Of a DNA stretch of 64,000 nucleotides, positions 27,578 to 36,484 are shown one piece after another; within the stretch, counting starts at the first letter, position 1; each line of letters opens with the position of its first letter. The notes under the pieces are model-generated. The model was not told the DNA's origin and made no database searches. It worked only from the letters and a program-made list of their open reading frames with translations. The stretch is from Pseudarthrobacter enclensis (GTDB lineage: Bacteria; Actinomycetota; Actinomycetes; Actinomycetales; Micrococcaceae). Position numbers and translations under genes: made by a program. The stretch is taken from positions 372,001 through 436,000 of the forward strand of contig NZ_KQ758600.1 of NCBI RefSeq assembly GCF_001457025.1, read 5' to 3'.

Positions 27578-28675
27578 ATGAGCGAGCAAACGCACCCCGG
27601 CCACCACGCTGCAGCCAACGGACGCCGGCACGGCGAATACAAGGTCCCGGGTGGCAAGCTCGTGGTCGCAGACCTCCGCGTTGCGGACGGCGTGCTGGCC
27701 GACGTCTCCATCAGCGGCGACTTCTTCCTCGAACCCGACGAGGCGCTCGTCGACATCAACCGGGCACTGACCGGCCTCCCGGACACCACCCCGGCAGCGG
27801 ACCTGGCGGCCGCCGTCGCTGCCGCCCTGCCCGAGCGTGCCGTCCTGTTCGGATTCTCCGCCGACGCCGTGGCCGTCACCGTCCGGCGTGCCTTGGCCAA
27901 GGCCACCTCCTGGGCCGACCACCAATGGGATGTCATCGGCCCCAGCGTGCTGCCCACGGAGATCAACGTTGCCCTCGACGAGGTCCTCACCGAGGAAGTG
28001 GGTGCCGGCCGGCGCAACCCCACCCTGCGTTTCTGGGACTGGCAGGAACCCTCCGTGGTCATCGGCAGCTTCCAGTCGGTCCGCAACGAGGTGGATCCCG
28101 ACGGCGTGGCCCGGCACGGCATCAAGGTGGTCCGGCGCATCAGCGGCGGCGGGGCGATGTTCATGGAAGCCGGCAACTGCATCACCTACTCGCTGTACGT
28201 GCCGCAGACGCTCGTGGACGGCCTCAGCTTCGCCGACTCCTACCCCTTCCTCGATTCCTGGGTGATGGCCGCCCTGGAAAAGATCGGCGTGAGCGCCTTT
28301 TACGTCCCGCTCAACGACATCGCCACGGACCAGGGCAAGATTGGCGGGGCCGCACAGAAGCGGCTTGCCAGCGGCGGGATGCTGCACCATGTGACCATGA
28401 GCTACGACATCGACGCGGACAAAATGGTTGAGGTCCTGCGCATCGGCAAGGAAAAGCTCTCGGACAAGGGCACGCGCAGCGCCAAGAAGCGCGTCGACCC
28501 GCTGCGCCGCCAGACCGGAATGGCCCGCACTGACATTATCGGCGCCATGATGGACGTGTTCACCGGCCGCTACGGTGCAACCCCTTCACGGCTGACGGAC
28601 GCCGAGCTCGCCTCCGCCCGGGACCGCGCCGCCGCCAAATTCGGCACCGAGGAGTGGCTGCACCGGGTTCCCTGA
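27578..28675 (+). CDS. Lipoate-protein ligase family protein with accessory domain at the N-terminus
   Basis: Protein of 365 residues that probably attaches lipoate or octanoate to 2-oxoacid dehydrogenases or the glycine cleavage H protein. Residues ~15-95 (YKVPGGKLVVADLRV onward) resemble the small accessory domain that follows the catalytic domain in E. coli LplA. The catalytic domain comes second, with RRISGGGAMF and the lysine block DQGKIGGAAQ. The order is thus swapped relative to LplA. ATG 27578 has AGGATGG upstream. It is convergent with pepN. Confidence 0.85.
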   Translation: MSEQTHPGHHAAANGRRHGEYKVPGGKLVVADLRVADGVLADVSISGDFFLEPDEALVDINRALTGLPDTTPAADLAAAVAAALPERAVLFGFSADAVAVTVRRALAKATSWADHQWDVIGPSVLPTEINVALDEVLTEEVGAGRRNPTLRFWDWQEPSVVIGSFQSVRNEVDPDGVARHGIKVVRRISGGGAMFMEAGNCITYSLYVPQTLVDGLSFADSYPFLDSWVMAALEKIGVSAFYVPLNDIATDQGKIGGAAQKRLASGGMLHHVTMSYDIDADKMVEVLRIGKEKLSDKGTRSAKKRVDPLRRQTGMARTDIIGAMMDVFTGRYGATPSRLTDAELASARDRAAAKFGTEEWLHRVP

Positions 28676-28732
28676 TGCGCTGACAGGCGGGCTGGCTTCG
28701 CAGGGACTGTCCCGGCGCATCGAGCGCCGCCG

Positions 28733-31375
28733 TCAGTGCGCGGGCGGGACCGGGGTGGGGGAATCCACGACGGCGGCCTGTGCCGTCAGTGCCCGCAGCA
28801 GGTGGTCCCGCTGTTCCACTATGATCCTGCGCAGGGCCCCGGGCGCCCCGGCATTGGCTTCAAGCCATTCGTCCGTCCGCCGCAGCACCGGGTGGCCGGC
28901 AGGGTCCATCCCGTCCGCCAGGTCCTGGCCGGCCGGGTAGAGGCCCCGCACGATCCGGCTGGCGATCTCGATGCTCCGGACGTCCCACACGTCCCGGAGG
29001 CACTCGAAATAAGGCTCCACGAACGGTTCCAGGAGCTCCGCCGGCGCCGTGGTGAAGCCGCTGATGGTGGCGGTCAGCAATTGGTTGGACAGTGACGATC
29101 CCTGGACCGCCGCGGCCCACGCGGCTGCCTTCACTTCCGTGTCCGGCCTGGCCGCGGCAGCGGTGGCATGGCCTGCCCGGCCGGAGGCAGTGGTGTCCCG
29201 TGCCAGCTCGGCATCCAGCTCGGCGTCGGTCGCCTGGCCGTTGGCCGCCAGGGCGTGCCAGAAGTGCCAGCGGAGCTCGGCGTCGACCGCTAGTCCGGCA
29301 ACAGCGGCGGAGCCGTCCAGCAGCCCCTTCAGCAGTGGCAAGGCGGAGCGGTCATGCCGGCTGAGCGTCCCCAGGGTGCGTGCCCACGCCAGCTGCTGGT
29401 CCGAGCCCGGCGCTGCGCGCTTCAGTTCGGCGGACACGGCAGCCAGGAAGGAGGCACGTACCTCCGGCCTTTGCGCGGCGTGCGTATAGCGTTCGACGGC
29501 GGTGCACGCGTTCTCGAGGATGTTCAGCAGGACGCCGATGCCGGTTTCGGACGGCCCGAATGCTGCCACTGCGGATACGTAGCGTCCTGCCGGTGCGTCG
29601 CCGTCCCGGGCAGAGTTCCAGAGCGCGGTCCAGCACAGGGCCCTGGCCATGGGGTCTGCGATCCTGTCCAGTGACGCCAGCACTGTTGCCTCCGACGCAG
29701 GGTCGAGCCTGACCTTCGCGTAGGTAAGGTCGTCATCGTTGACCAGCAGGAGGGCCGGCCGCGGTCGGCCGGCAAGGCCTGGCACATCGGTCCGGTTCCC
29801 GGTCACATCCAGTTCTTCGCTGTCACCCCTGACCAGGGCGCCGGCCGCGTTCAAGTCGTAGGATCCGATGCGCAGGCGGTGCGGGCGCAGTTCCTGGCGG
29901 CCCGTCACCGGGTCCACGGCCTCCTGCACCACGACGGCGGAAGCCAGGGCGCCGCCGTCGGCAGGCGTCGTCTCCAAGGCCAGGGTGGACATGCTCGAGG
30001 TCTGCAGCCAGGCGCGGGCCCACTCCGAGAGGTCCCGTCCGGAGGCTGCACTGAGTGATTCGAGGAGATCCGCCAGCGTGGTGTTCCCGTAGGCGTGTTT
30101 CCTGAAGTATTCCCGGGACCCGGCAATGAACGCGTCAAAGCCCACGTACGCCACCAGTTGCTTGAGGACGGAGGCGCCCTTGGCATAGGTGATGCCGTCG
30201 AAGTTCTGCTTGGCTGCTTCCAGGTCCGGGATGTCCGCGACGATGGGGTGCGTGGTGGGCAGCTGGTCCTGCACATAGGCCCAGGCCTTGCGCTTGTTGG
30301 CGAAGTTCACCCAGGCGGTGTCCCAGTCGGTGGCGCGGTCCACGGCGAGGGTGCCCATGTAGTCGGCGAAGGATTCCTTGAGCCAGAGGTCGTCCCACCA
30401 CTGCATGGTCACCAGGTCCCCGAACCACATGTGCGCCATCTCGTGCATCAGCGTGTTGGCACGACCCTGGTACTGCGCGTCTGTGGCCCGGGAGGTGAAG
30501 ACGTAGCTTTCCGTGAACGTGACCAGGCCCGGGTTCTCCATGGCGCCCAGGTTGTATTCCGGCACGAAGGCCTGGTCGTACTTGCCCCAGGGATACGGGA
30601 CGTCGAACAGCCGGTTGAAGAAGTCCAGCCCGCGCTTCGTCAGCCGGAACAGTTCTGCGGTGTCAAAGGAGTCCGCCATGGAGGCCCGGCAGTAGAGGGC
30701 CAGCGGGACGTCAAGCTGCGTGCCGTCGTCGAGCGTTGCCTGCCAGCGGTCCTCCGCCTTTGAGTAGGGGCCGGCCAGGACCGTGGTGATGTAGGTGGAC
30801 ATGGGAAGCGTTGTGGCGAAATCCCACCGTGCCGCGGCGGGGTCGCTGGTAAGCGCCGTCCGGGCAGTTTCCGCGCCGTTGGAGGCAACCTGCCAGTCCG
30901 CGGGCGCCGTGACGTGGAAAGTGTATGCGGCCTTCAGGTCCGGTTGTTCAAAATTGGCGAACACCCTGCGCGCATCGGCGGGCTCGTACTGGGTGTAGAG
31001 GTAGGTCCGGCCGTCGGCGGGGTCAACGAAGCGGTGCATGCCCTCGCCGGAACGGCTGTAGAGCGCGGTGGCGGTGACCGTCACCTGGTTCTCGTGCTGC
31101 AGGTTGTCCAGCCGGATCCGTGCCCCGTCCACCACCTCCGCGACGTCCAGGCCCTTGCCGTTGAGCTGGACGCTGTGGACACTGCTGCCGATGAAGTCCA
31201 GGAATGTCGACGTTCCGGCTTCCGCGGCGGTGAACGTGATGACGCTGCGGGTGGCGTAGCCGGGGGTGTCCGGGTCAGCGGCCGTGCGGACGTCCAGGGA
31301 CACGTCGTAGCTGGCAGTGGTGATCAGGGCCGAGCGGCCGGCGGCTTCATCGCGCTGCAGATTCTCATGTGACAC
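28733..31375 (-). CDS. pepN: Aminopeptidase N (M1 family)
   Basis: Zinc aminopeptidase of 880 residues, normal for actinobacterial PepN. The N-terminal beta domain ends at the substrate motif GAMEN (~residue 275). The zinc site HEMAH is at about 310, with the third ligand Glu in ESFADY. A C-terminal ERAP1-like helical domain follows. It removes N-terminal residues from peptides in the cytoplasm. GTG 31375 is supported by alignment to family starts. The ribosome site is unclear, because GGAG lies directly next to the GTG. Confidence 0.95.
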   Translation of the reverse strand: MSHENLQRDEAAGRSALITTASYDVSLDVRTAADPDTPGYATRSVITFTAAEAGTSTFLDFIGSSVHSVQLNGKGLDVAEVVDGARIRLDNLQHENQVTVTATALYSRSGEGMHRFVDPADGRTYLYTQYEPADARRVFANFEQPDLKAAYTFHVTAPADWQVASNGAETARTALTSDPAAARWDFATTLPMSTYITTVLAGPYSKAEDRWQATLDDGTQLDVPLALYCRASMADSFDTAELFRLTKRGLDFFNRLFDVPYPWGKYDQAFVPEYNLGAMENPGLVTFTESYVFTSRATDAQYQGRANTLMHEMAHMWFGDLVTMQWWDDLWLKESFADYMGTLAVDRATDWDTAWVNFANKRKAWAYVQDQLPTTHPIVADIPDLEAAKQNFDGITYAKGASVLKQLVAYVGFDAFIAGSREYFRKHAYGNTTLADLLESLSAASGRDLSEWARAWLQTSSMSTLALETTPADGGALASAVVVQEAVDPVTGRQELRPHRLRIGSYDLNAAGALVRGDSEELDVTGNRTDVPGLAGRPRPALLLVNDDDLTYAKVRLDPASEATVLASLDRIADPMARALCWTALWNSARDGDAPAGRYVSAVAAFGPSETGIGVLLNILENACTAVERYTHAAQRPEVRASFLAAVSAELKRAAPGSDQQLAWARTLGTLSRHDRSALPLLKGLLDGSAAVAGLAVDAELRWHFWHALAANGQATDAELDAELARDTTASGRAGHATAAAARPDTEVKAAAWAAAVQGSSLSNQLLTATISGFTTAPAELLEPFVEPYFECLRDVWDVRSIEIASRIVRGLYPAGQDLADGMDPAGHPVLRRTDEWLEANAGAPGALRRIIVEQRDHLLRALTAQAAVVDSPTPVPPAH

Positions 31376-31427
31376 TCCGCTATCTAATCACGCTGCGGAT
31401 CCCGCCCTGCGCGCCGTGGACGGCCGG

Positions 31428-32471
31428 CTAGCCCACGATCAGCAGGGCCGCGGCCAGCCCCAGTACGGCGATCAGCAGCCAGGAGGCCAGGGCCGCCCCC
31501 AGCGCACGCCCTCCGGTCAGCAGGAGCGTGCGGATCCGCACGGCGGACCCCAGCCCGAACAGGGCGGCGCCCAGCAGGATGTCCTGCAGCACGGCACCTG
31601 CCTCAAGTGCCCCGCCGGGCAGCCAGCCGGTGGACCTCAGCCCCACCATCGCCACGAAACCGAGGACGAACAGGGGCACCACGGGCGGCAGGCCGGCGTC
31701 GGTCCCGGACGGGCGGAGGGAGATCCGGTGATGTGCCCCCGCGAGGGCGGCCACCGGGGCGAGCAGGAGGACCCTGGTCAGCTTAACGACGACGGCGATG
31801 CCCAGGGCCGCGGTTCCCGCGGTCTGCGCGGTGGCCACCACCTGCCCCACATCGTGTACCGACGCTCCGGTCCAGGCACCGAACACTTCCGCGCTGAGTT
31901 GCAGCGGATGAACCAGCAGGGGCAGGACGCCGATGGCGAGCGTCCCGCACAGCGTCACCAGGGCCACCGGGAGGACGGTGTCCACGTGCCGGATGCGCCG
32001 CACCGCGGCCATGGCCCCGATGGCTGAGGCGCCGCAGATGGAAAACCCCGTGGCCACCAGCAGCGACGTCACCGGCGACAGCCTGAACAGCCGCGAGATC
32101 AGGTACGTCCCGCCGAAGCTGGCCGCCACCACGGCGGTGATCAGGAGGAGGGACTGCCACCCCAGCCCCAGGACGTCGCCGATGCCCACCTTCAGGCCCA
32201 GCAGCACGATCCCGGCCCGCATCAGGTGCTTGCCGGCGAAGTCGAGTCCGGGCCGTGCACGCCCGGCGGTCCAGGCACCGGACCCGGGAAGGTTGGCGGC
32301 CAGGACGCCGAGCACCACGGCCAGCGTCATTGCCGGGAGCTGCGGCACCAGCCAGTGGATGGAGAAGGCAGCCGCCAGGGCTGCTGCAGCGGCAGCCAGG
32401 CCCGGAATCAGCCGGCGGGCCTGCCTGCTGCGCCCGGAACCGGGATCGGGGAAGCTTCTGCTGACAGGCAC
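31428..32471 (-). CDS. YeiH/UPF0324 family putative anion exporter
   Basis: Membrane protein of 347 residues with about ten hydrophobic helices. Family signatures include LLGLKVGIGDV, GFSICGASAIGA (the most conserved site) and WTGASVHDVGQVVA. YeiH proteins have been proposed to export sulfate or related anions, and evidence is thin. It starts with GTG, ends 52 bases before the pepN start and is divergent from the ATP-grasp gene. Confidence 0.88.
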   Translation of the reverse strand: MPVSRSFPDPGSGRSRQARRLIPGLAAAAAALAAAFSIHWLVPQLPAMTLAVVLGVLAANLPGSGAWTAGRARPGLDFAGKHLMRAGIVLLGLKVGIGDVLGLGWQSLLLITAVVAASFGGTYLISRLFRLSPVTSLLVATGFSICGASAIGAMAAVRRIRHVDTVLPVALVTLCGTLAIGVLPLLVHPLQLSAEVFGAWTGASVHDVGQVVATAQTAGTAALGIAVVVKLTRVLLLAPVAALAGAHHRISLRPSGTDAGLPPVVPLFVLGFVAMVGLRSTGWLPGGALEAGAVLQDILLGAALFGLGSAVRIRTLLLTGGRALGAALASWLLIAVLGLAAALLIVG

Positions 32472-32550
32472 CTACATACTGTGCCGGAAGATGCCCGGAA
32501 TCAACGAACCGGGGCGTCCCCGGCCAACACGCCACAAAGAAGGCCCGTTT

Positions 32551-34143
32551 ATGAATTCGAAACAAAAAGATGGTTGGCTATTGGGCATGTCAGACCTCTT
32601 CCAGGATTACTCCGAGGCCGCCGGCCGGACCGGAGCCTACGACGAAATGTTCGCCCCCGGGCAACAGGCCCGGGACTCGTATGAGCAGGTGGCGGAGGCG
32701 CTCCGCAAGCTTTCGCTGGCGGACGTCAGTGCCCGCGCCGATTCAATGGCCCGCACGTTCCTGGACCGCGGCGTCACCTTCGATTTCGCAGGGGAGGAGC
32801 GCCCCTTCCCTCTGGACATCGTGCCCCGCGTGATTCCCGCCGCCGAGTGGGACGTGATGGAACGTGGTGTGGCGCAGCGCGTGCGCGCCCTCGAAGCCTT
32901 CCTCAACGATGTGTACGACAAGATGACCGTGGTGTCCGATGGCGTGATTCCACGGCAGCTGGTGACTACCAGCGCGCACTTCCACCGGCAGGTCCACGGG
33001 TTTGAACCGGCCGGCGGCGTCCGCGTCCACATTTCCGGCATCGACGTGATCCGGGACGCCGCGGGCACCTTCCGGGTACTCGAGGACAACGTCCGGGTGC
33101 CGTCCGGTGTCAGCTACGTGCTGGAGAACCGCCGGGCCATGGCCAAAGGCCTTCCGGAGGCCTTCGGGCAGCAGCTCATCCGTCCTGTGGAGGAATACCC
33201 CCGGCGGCTGCTGTCGGCCCTGCGGAAGACCGCCCCCGCCGGCGTGGACGACCCCACAGTCGTGGTGCTGACCCCCGGCGTGTTCAACAGCGCCTACTTC
33301 GAACACACGCTGCTGGCCGGCCTCATGGGCGTGGAACTGGTGGAGGGCCGCGACCTCATCTGCCGCGGCAACCGCGTGTACATGCGCACCACAGCCGGTG
33401 AACAGCGCGTGGACGTCATCTACAAGCGCATCGACGACGACTTCCTGGACCCGCTGCAGTTCCGTGCCGACTCCATGCTCGGCTGCCCCGGACTGGTCAA
33501 CGCCGCACGTGCCGGCGGGGTGACCATCGCCAACGCGGTGGGCAACGGCGTCGCGGACGACAAACTGGTCTACAGTTACGTTCCTGACCTGATCCGCTAC
33601 TACCTTGGCGAGGAGCCCATCATCGCGAACGTGGACACGTTCCGCCTCGAGGAGAAGGAGGCCCGGGAGTACACCCTGGACAACCTCGCCGAGCTCGTGG
33701 TCAAACCGGTGGACGGCTCCGGCGGCAAGGGCCTGGTGATCGGCCCTGACGCTTCCAACGACGAACTCGACGCGCTGCGCCAGCGGATCATTGCCGATCC
33801 CCGCGGCTGGATCGCCCAGCCGGTGCTGCAGCTTTCCACCGTGCCGACCCTCAGCGGCGACAAGTTCGGCCCCCGCCACGTTGACCTGCGCCCGTTCGCG
33901 GTCAACGACGGCGACAACGTCTGGGTGCTCCCCGGTGGCCTGACCCGCGTGGCGCTGAAGGAAGGCTCCCTGATTGTGAACTCAAGCCAGGGCGGCGGCT
34001 CCAAGGACACCTGGGTGCTTGCCGATTCGCCGCAGATGCCCGTGGAATCCGTTCCCCGGCAGTCTGTCACCGTGCGCGAGAGGGTGTCCGTCTGGCCGGT
34101 GGAGAGCAACTGGCGGGACCGCCAGTCGGAGCAGCAGCAGTGA
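32551..34143 (+). CDS. Circularly permuted type 2 ATP-grasp protein
   Basis: Protein of 530 residues with the fused DUF404/DUF407 domains. Blocks include YDEMF near the start, FPLDIVPRVI, LEDNVRVPSGVSYVLENR, and the ATP-binding lysine region VVKPVDGSGGKGLVIGP. ATP-grasp enzymes join a carboxylate to an amine or thiol using ATP. It is the first gene of a cassette with an alpha-E protein and a transglutaminase. These three occur together widely, and a peptide synthesis or modification role has been predicted but not shown. ATG 32551 has AAGAAGG upstream; ATG 32587 is an alternative. Confidence 0.88.
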   Translation: MNSKQKDGWLLGMSDLFQDYSEAAGRTGAYDEMFAPGQQARDSYEQVAEALRKLSLADVSARADSMARTFLDRGVTFDFAGEERPFPLDIVPRVIPAAEWDVMERGVAQRVRALEAFLNDVYDKMTVVSDGVIPRQLVTTSAHFHRQVHGFEPAGGVRVHISGIDVIRDAAGTFRVLEDNVRVPSGVSYVLENRRAMAKGLPEAFGQQLIRPVEEYPRRLLSALRKTAPAGVDDPTVVVLTPGVFNSAYFEHTLLAGLMGVELVEGRDLICRGNRVYMRTTAGEQRVDVIYKRIDDDFLDPLQFRADSMLGCPGLVNAARAGGVTIANAVGNGVADDKLVYSYVPDLIRYYLGEEPIIANVDTFRLEEKEAREYTLDNLAELVVKPVDGSGGKGLVIGPDASNDELDALRQRIIADPRGWIAQPVLQLSTVPTLSGDKFGPRHVDLRPFAVNDGDNVWVLPGGLTRVALKEGSLIVNSSQGGGSKDTWVLADSPQMPVESVPRQSVTVRERVSVWPVESNWRDRQSEQQQ

Positions 34144-34191
34144 CCCGCCCCCTTTCCTTCCCCGCCCCGGCCCCGCAGGAGGTAGCCGCGA

Positions 34192-35118
34192 ATGCTTAGC
34201 CGTATTGCCGAATCCCTGTTCTGGATCGGCCGCTACGTGGAACGTGCCGACGGCACCGCCCGCATCCTCGACGTCCACCTCGAACGCCTCAACCACCTCC
34301 CCATGGAGGAACGGAAGAACGTCGCCCAGGAACTGCTCGCCGTCATGGGCGCACGCCCGCAAAGCGAGGACTTCGGGCTGCCCGAACTGCTGCACGCCCT
34401 GGCCTACGACAAGACCAGTGCCACGTCCATCGCCGGTTCCCTGGGTGCCGCGCGCGAGAACGCAAGGCGCGCCCGGGAAACCGTGTCCTCCGGGCTGTGG
34501 GAAAGCCTGAATACCACCTACTACGGGCTGAGCCAGCACCGCAAGGACGTGGTGGGGACGTACCGGTTCTGCAACTGGACCCTGGAACGGACAGCCATGG
34601 TCAGCGGCCTGGCCGACACCACGGTCAGCCACGATGAGAGCTGGCTGTTTTTGGTACTGGGCCGTTCCCTGGAACGCGCCGACATGACCGCCAGGATGCT
34701 GTCCACCCGCGACGTGCTGTCCGCCGGCATGTCGTGGGTCAACATGCTCCGCTGCGCCGGCGCCTACGAATCCTTCCTCCGCACCCGCCGGGCCGCTTTC
34801 GGCGACCAGCATGCCGCGGAATTCCTGCTGCTGGACCGGCTGTTCCCGCGGTCCATCGTCTACGCGCTCCGTGACGCCGACGAGTGCCTGGCCAAGCTGG
34901 ATCCTTCGGCCCAGCGCGTGGGCTTCATCAACGATGCGCGCCGGATCGTCGGCCAGGCCCGCACCTTCCTGGAGTTCCACCGCACGGACGACCTCATGTC
35001 CGAACTGCCCGAGCACATGGAGCGGGTGCAGAAGGCTGTTGCCCAGGCGTCGGACGCCATTTCCCGTAAGTACTTCAATCAGGCGGACGAACTGGCCTGG
35101 GTGGGAGAACTGTCATGA
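34192..35118 (+). CDS. Alpha-E domain protein (DUF403)
   Basis: All-helical protein of 308 residues beginning MLSRIAESLFWIGRYVERADGTAR, of which the first part (LSRIAESLFWIGRYVERA) is the alpha-E signature. The repeated E-R-A-D motif recurs near residue 160 (LERADMTARM). It has no known enzyme activity and is thought to act with the ATP-grasp partner. AGGAGG lies before the ATG. It overlaps the transglutaminase gene by 4 bases. Confidence 0.9.
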   Translation: MLSRIAESLFWIGRYVERADGTARILDVHLERLNHLPMEERKNVAQELLAVMGARPQSEDFGLPELLHALAYDKTSATSIAGSLGAARENARRARETVSSGLWESLNTTYYGLSQHRKDVVGTYRFCNWTLERTAMVSGLADTTVSHDESWLFLVLGRSLERADMTARMLSTRDVLSAGMSWVNMLRCAGAYESFLRTRRAAFGDQHAAEFLLLDRLFPRSIVYALRDADECLAKLDPSAQRVGFINDARRIVGQARTFLEFHRTDDLMSELPEHMERVQKAVAQASDAISRKYFNQADELAWVGELS

Positions 35119-35966
35119 CCCGGCTGAGCATCGTCCACCGGACGGCGTACAAGTACAACAAGCGCGTCACCCTGTCCTACAACGAGGCCCGGATGACCCC
35201 GCTGACGGACTCGCAGCAGGTGGTCCTTGAGTCCGTCGTCAAGGTGTCGCCCACGCAGGCGGCCGTCAGCACCTACCGCGACTACTGGGGGACGCGGGTC
35301 ACCGCATTCGACATGCAGATGCCGCACGAGCACCTCGAAGTGGTTTCCAACATCACCGTTGAGGTGCACCGGGCCGAAAAGATCCCCGCGGAGTCGGACA
35401 TTGTGGGCTGGGACGTCCTGGCTTCACCTGAAACCCTGGACGCCTTCAGCGACTGGCTGCCGCAGTCCCGGCTCAGCGGTCCCGGCGATGAGGTCCTCGG
35501 AATCATCCCGGACGTCGTGGCGGGCCGGAACCCGCACGAGGCCGCCATGGCCGTCTTCGCCTGGATGCGGGGCGAGATGACGTACATGTCCGGATCCACC
35601 GCCGTCACCACCAACGCCGAAGAGGCCTGGAACCAGCGCCAGGGCGTCTGCCAGGACCTGGCACACCTGGCCATCGGGGCCCTGCGCAGCTGCGGCATCC
35701 CGGCCCGGTACGTCTCCGGTTACCTGCACCCGCGCTCCAGCGCCGGCGTGGGCGAGACGGTTGCCGGCCAGTCACACGCCTGGCTGGAGTGGTGGGACGG
35801 TGAGTGGCGCAGTTGGGATCCGACCAACCACAAGCCTGCCGGCGACTTCCACGTGACCGTGGCGCGGGGACGGGACTACCGTGACGTGTCGCCCCTGAAG
35901 GGCATCCTGTCCGGCGGCGGCGGGTCGGCGCTGAGCGTCAGCGTCGAAATCACCCAGCTGGCCTGA
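35115..35966 (+). CDS. Transglutaminase-like cysteine protease/amidase
   Basis: Protein of 283 residues with the N-terminal beta domain of bacterial transglutaminases (~1-85) followed by a papain-like core. The triad is visible as Cys in QGVCQDLAH, His in SHAWLEW and Asp in WDPTNH. It may hydrolyse or cross-link amide bonds made by the ATP-grasp partner. The 4-base overlap with the alpha-E gene shows coupled translation. No Anbu-type peptidase, sometimes seen beside this cassette, is present in the window. Confidence 0.9.
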   Translation: MTRLSIVHRTAYKYNKRVTLSYNEARMTPLTDSQQVVLESVVKVSPTQAAVSTYRDYWGTRVTAFDMQMPHEHLEVVSNITVEVHRAEKIPAESDIVGWDVLASPETLDAFSDWLPQSRLSGPGDEVLGIIPDVVAGRNPHEAAMAVFAWMRGEMTYMSGSTAVTTNAEEAWNQRQGVCQDLAHLAIGALRSCGIPARYVSGYLHPRSSAGVGETVAGQSHAWLEWWDGEWRSWDPTNHKPAGDFHVTVARGRDYRDVSPLKGILSGGGGSALSVSVEITQLA

Positions 35967-35998
35967 CGGGAGGCCGCCCCGGGGGCCTTGGCTGGAGG

Positions 35999-36466
35999 TT
36001 ACTCGTGGGCGGTCTTGACCGAGTTGCTGATCTGGGTCCACCAGGTCATCGGCTCGGTGACCTTGAAGCGGCGGCCGGTGACGGAGTCCGGCGTGATGCG
36101 CACGAACGCGTCTTTCCGGCCGGCCTGCCAGGGGAAGAGGTAGAGCCGGGAGGTGTCCAGGACGTCCTCGGCTGCCGTCACCACCGCTGCCGTCCCCTTA
36201 ACGACGACGCTCCAGGCGAGGCCGCTGTCCGGGTCGACGCCGTCCGCTTCCACGGCAACGTCGGCGTCACCTGAGGCGGCGGACAACTTGGTGCCCTGGC
36301 CGGTTCGGTACACCACTGTTCCGCCGTCCACGGTGTAGTTGATGGGGAAAATATCCGGGCGGCCGTCAGCCAGGACGGCGAGCCTGCCGACAGACACCGT
36401 CCGCAGCAGGGCCCAGCATTCGTGGTGCTCGAGGTTCTGGACTTCGGGGGATGGCTCGTTGCTCAT
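35999..36466 (-). CDS. Pyridoxamine 5'-phosphate oxidase family protein
   Basis: Split-barrel flavin-binding protein of 155 residues. The start contains LEHHECWALLRTVSVGRLAV and the core contains PINYTVDGGTVVYRT, typical of short actinobacterial PNPOx-like proteins that bind FMN, F420 or heme. It is not PdxH itself, because the PLP-site residues are not evident. ATG 36466 lies 6 bases after TATGCT (36473-36478), so the transcript is probably leaderless. It follows the zinc-ribbon SDR gene on the same strand, 18 bases downstream. Confidence 0.82.
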   Translation of the reverse strand: MSNEPSPEVQNLEHHECWALLRTVSVGRLAVLADGRPDIFPINYTVDGGTVVYRTGQGTKLSAASGDADVAVEADGVDPDSGLAWSVVVKGTAAVVTAAEDVLDTSRLYLFPWQAGRKDAFVRITPDSVTGRRFKVTEPMTWWTQISNSVKTAHE

Positions 36467-36484
36467 GCCGTGAGCATACGCCCT

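Noticed and set aside
28676..28732. Terminator between the lipoate ligase and pepN
   Set aside because: Only broken complementarity (CGCTGAC with GTCAGTGCG) is present, with too many interruptions to call a terminator.
31370..31390. Leaderless promoter for pepN
   Set aside because: TTAGAT lies 6 bases before the GTG but lacks the key A at position 2, and GGAG is also present, so the case is unclear.
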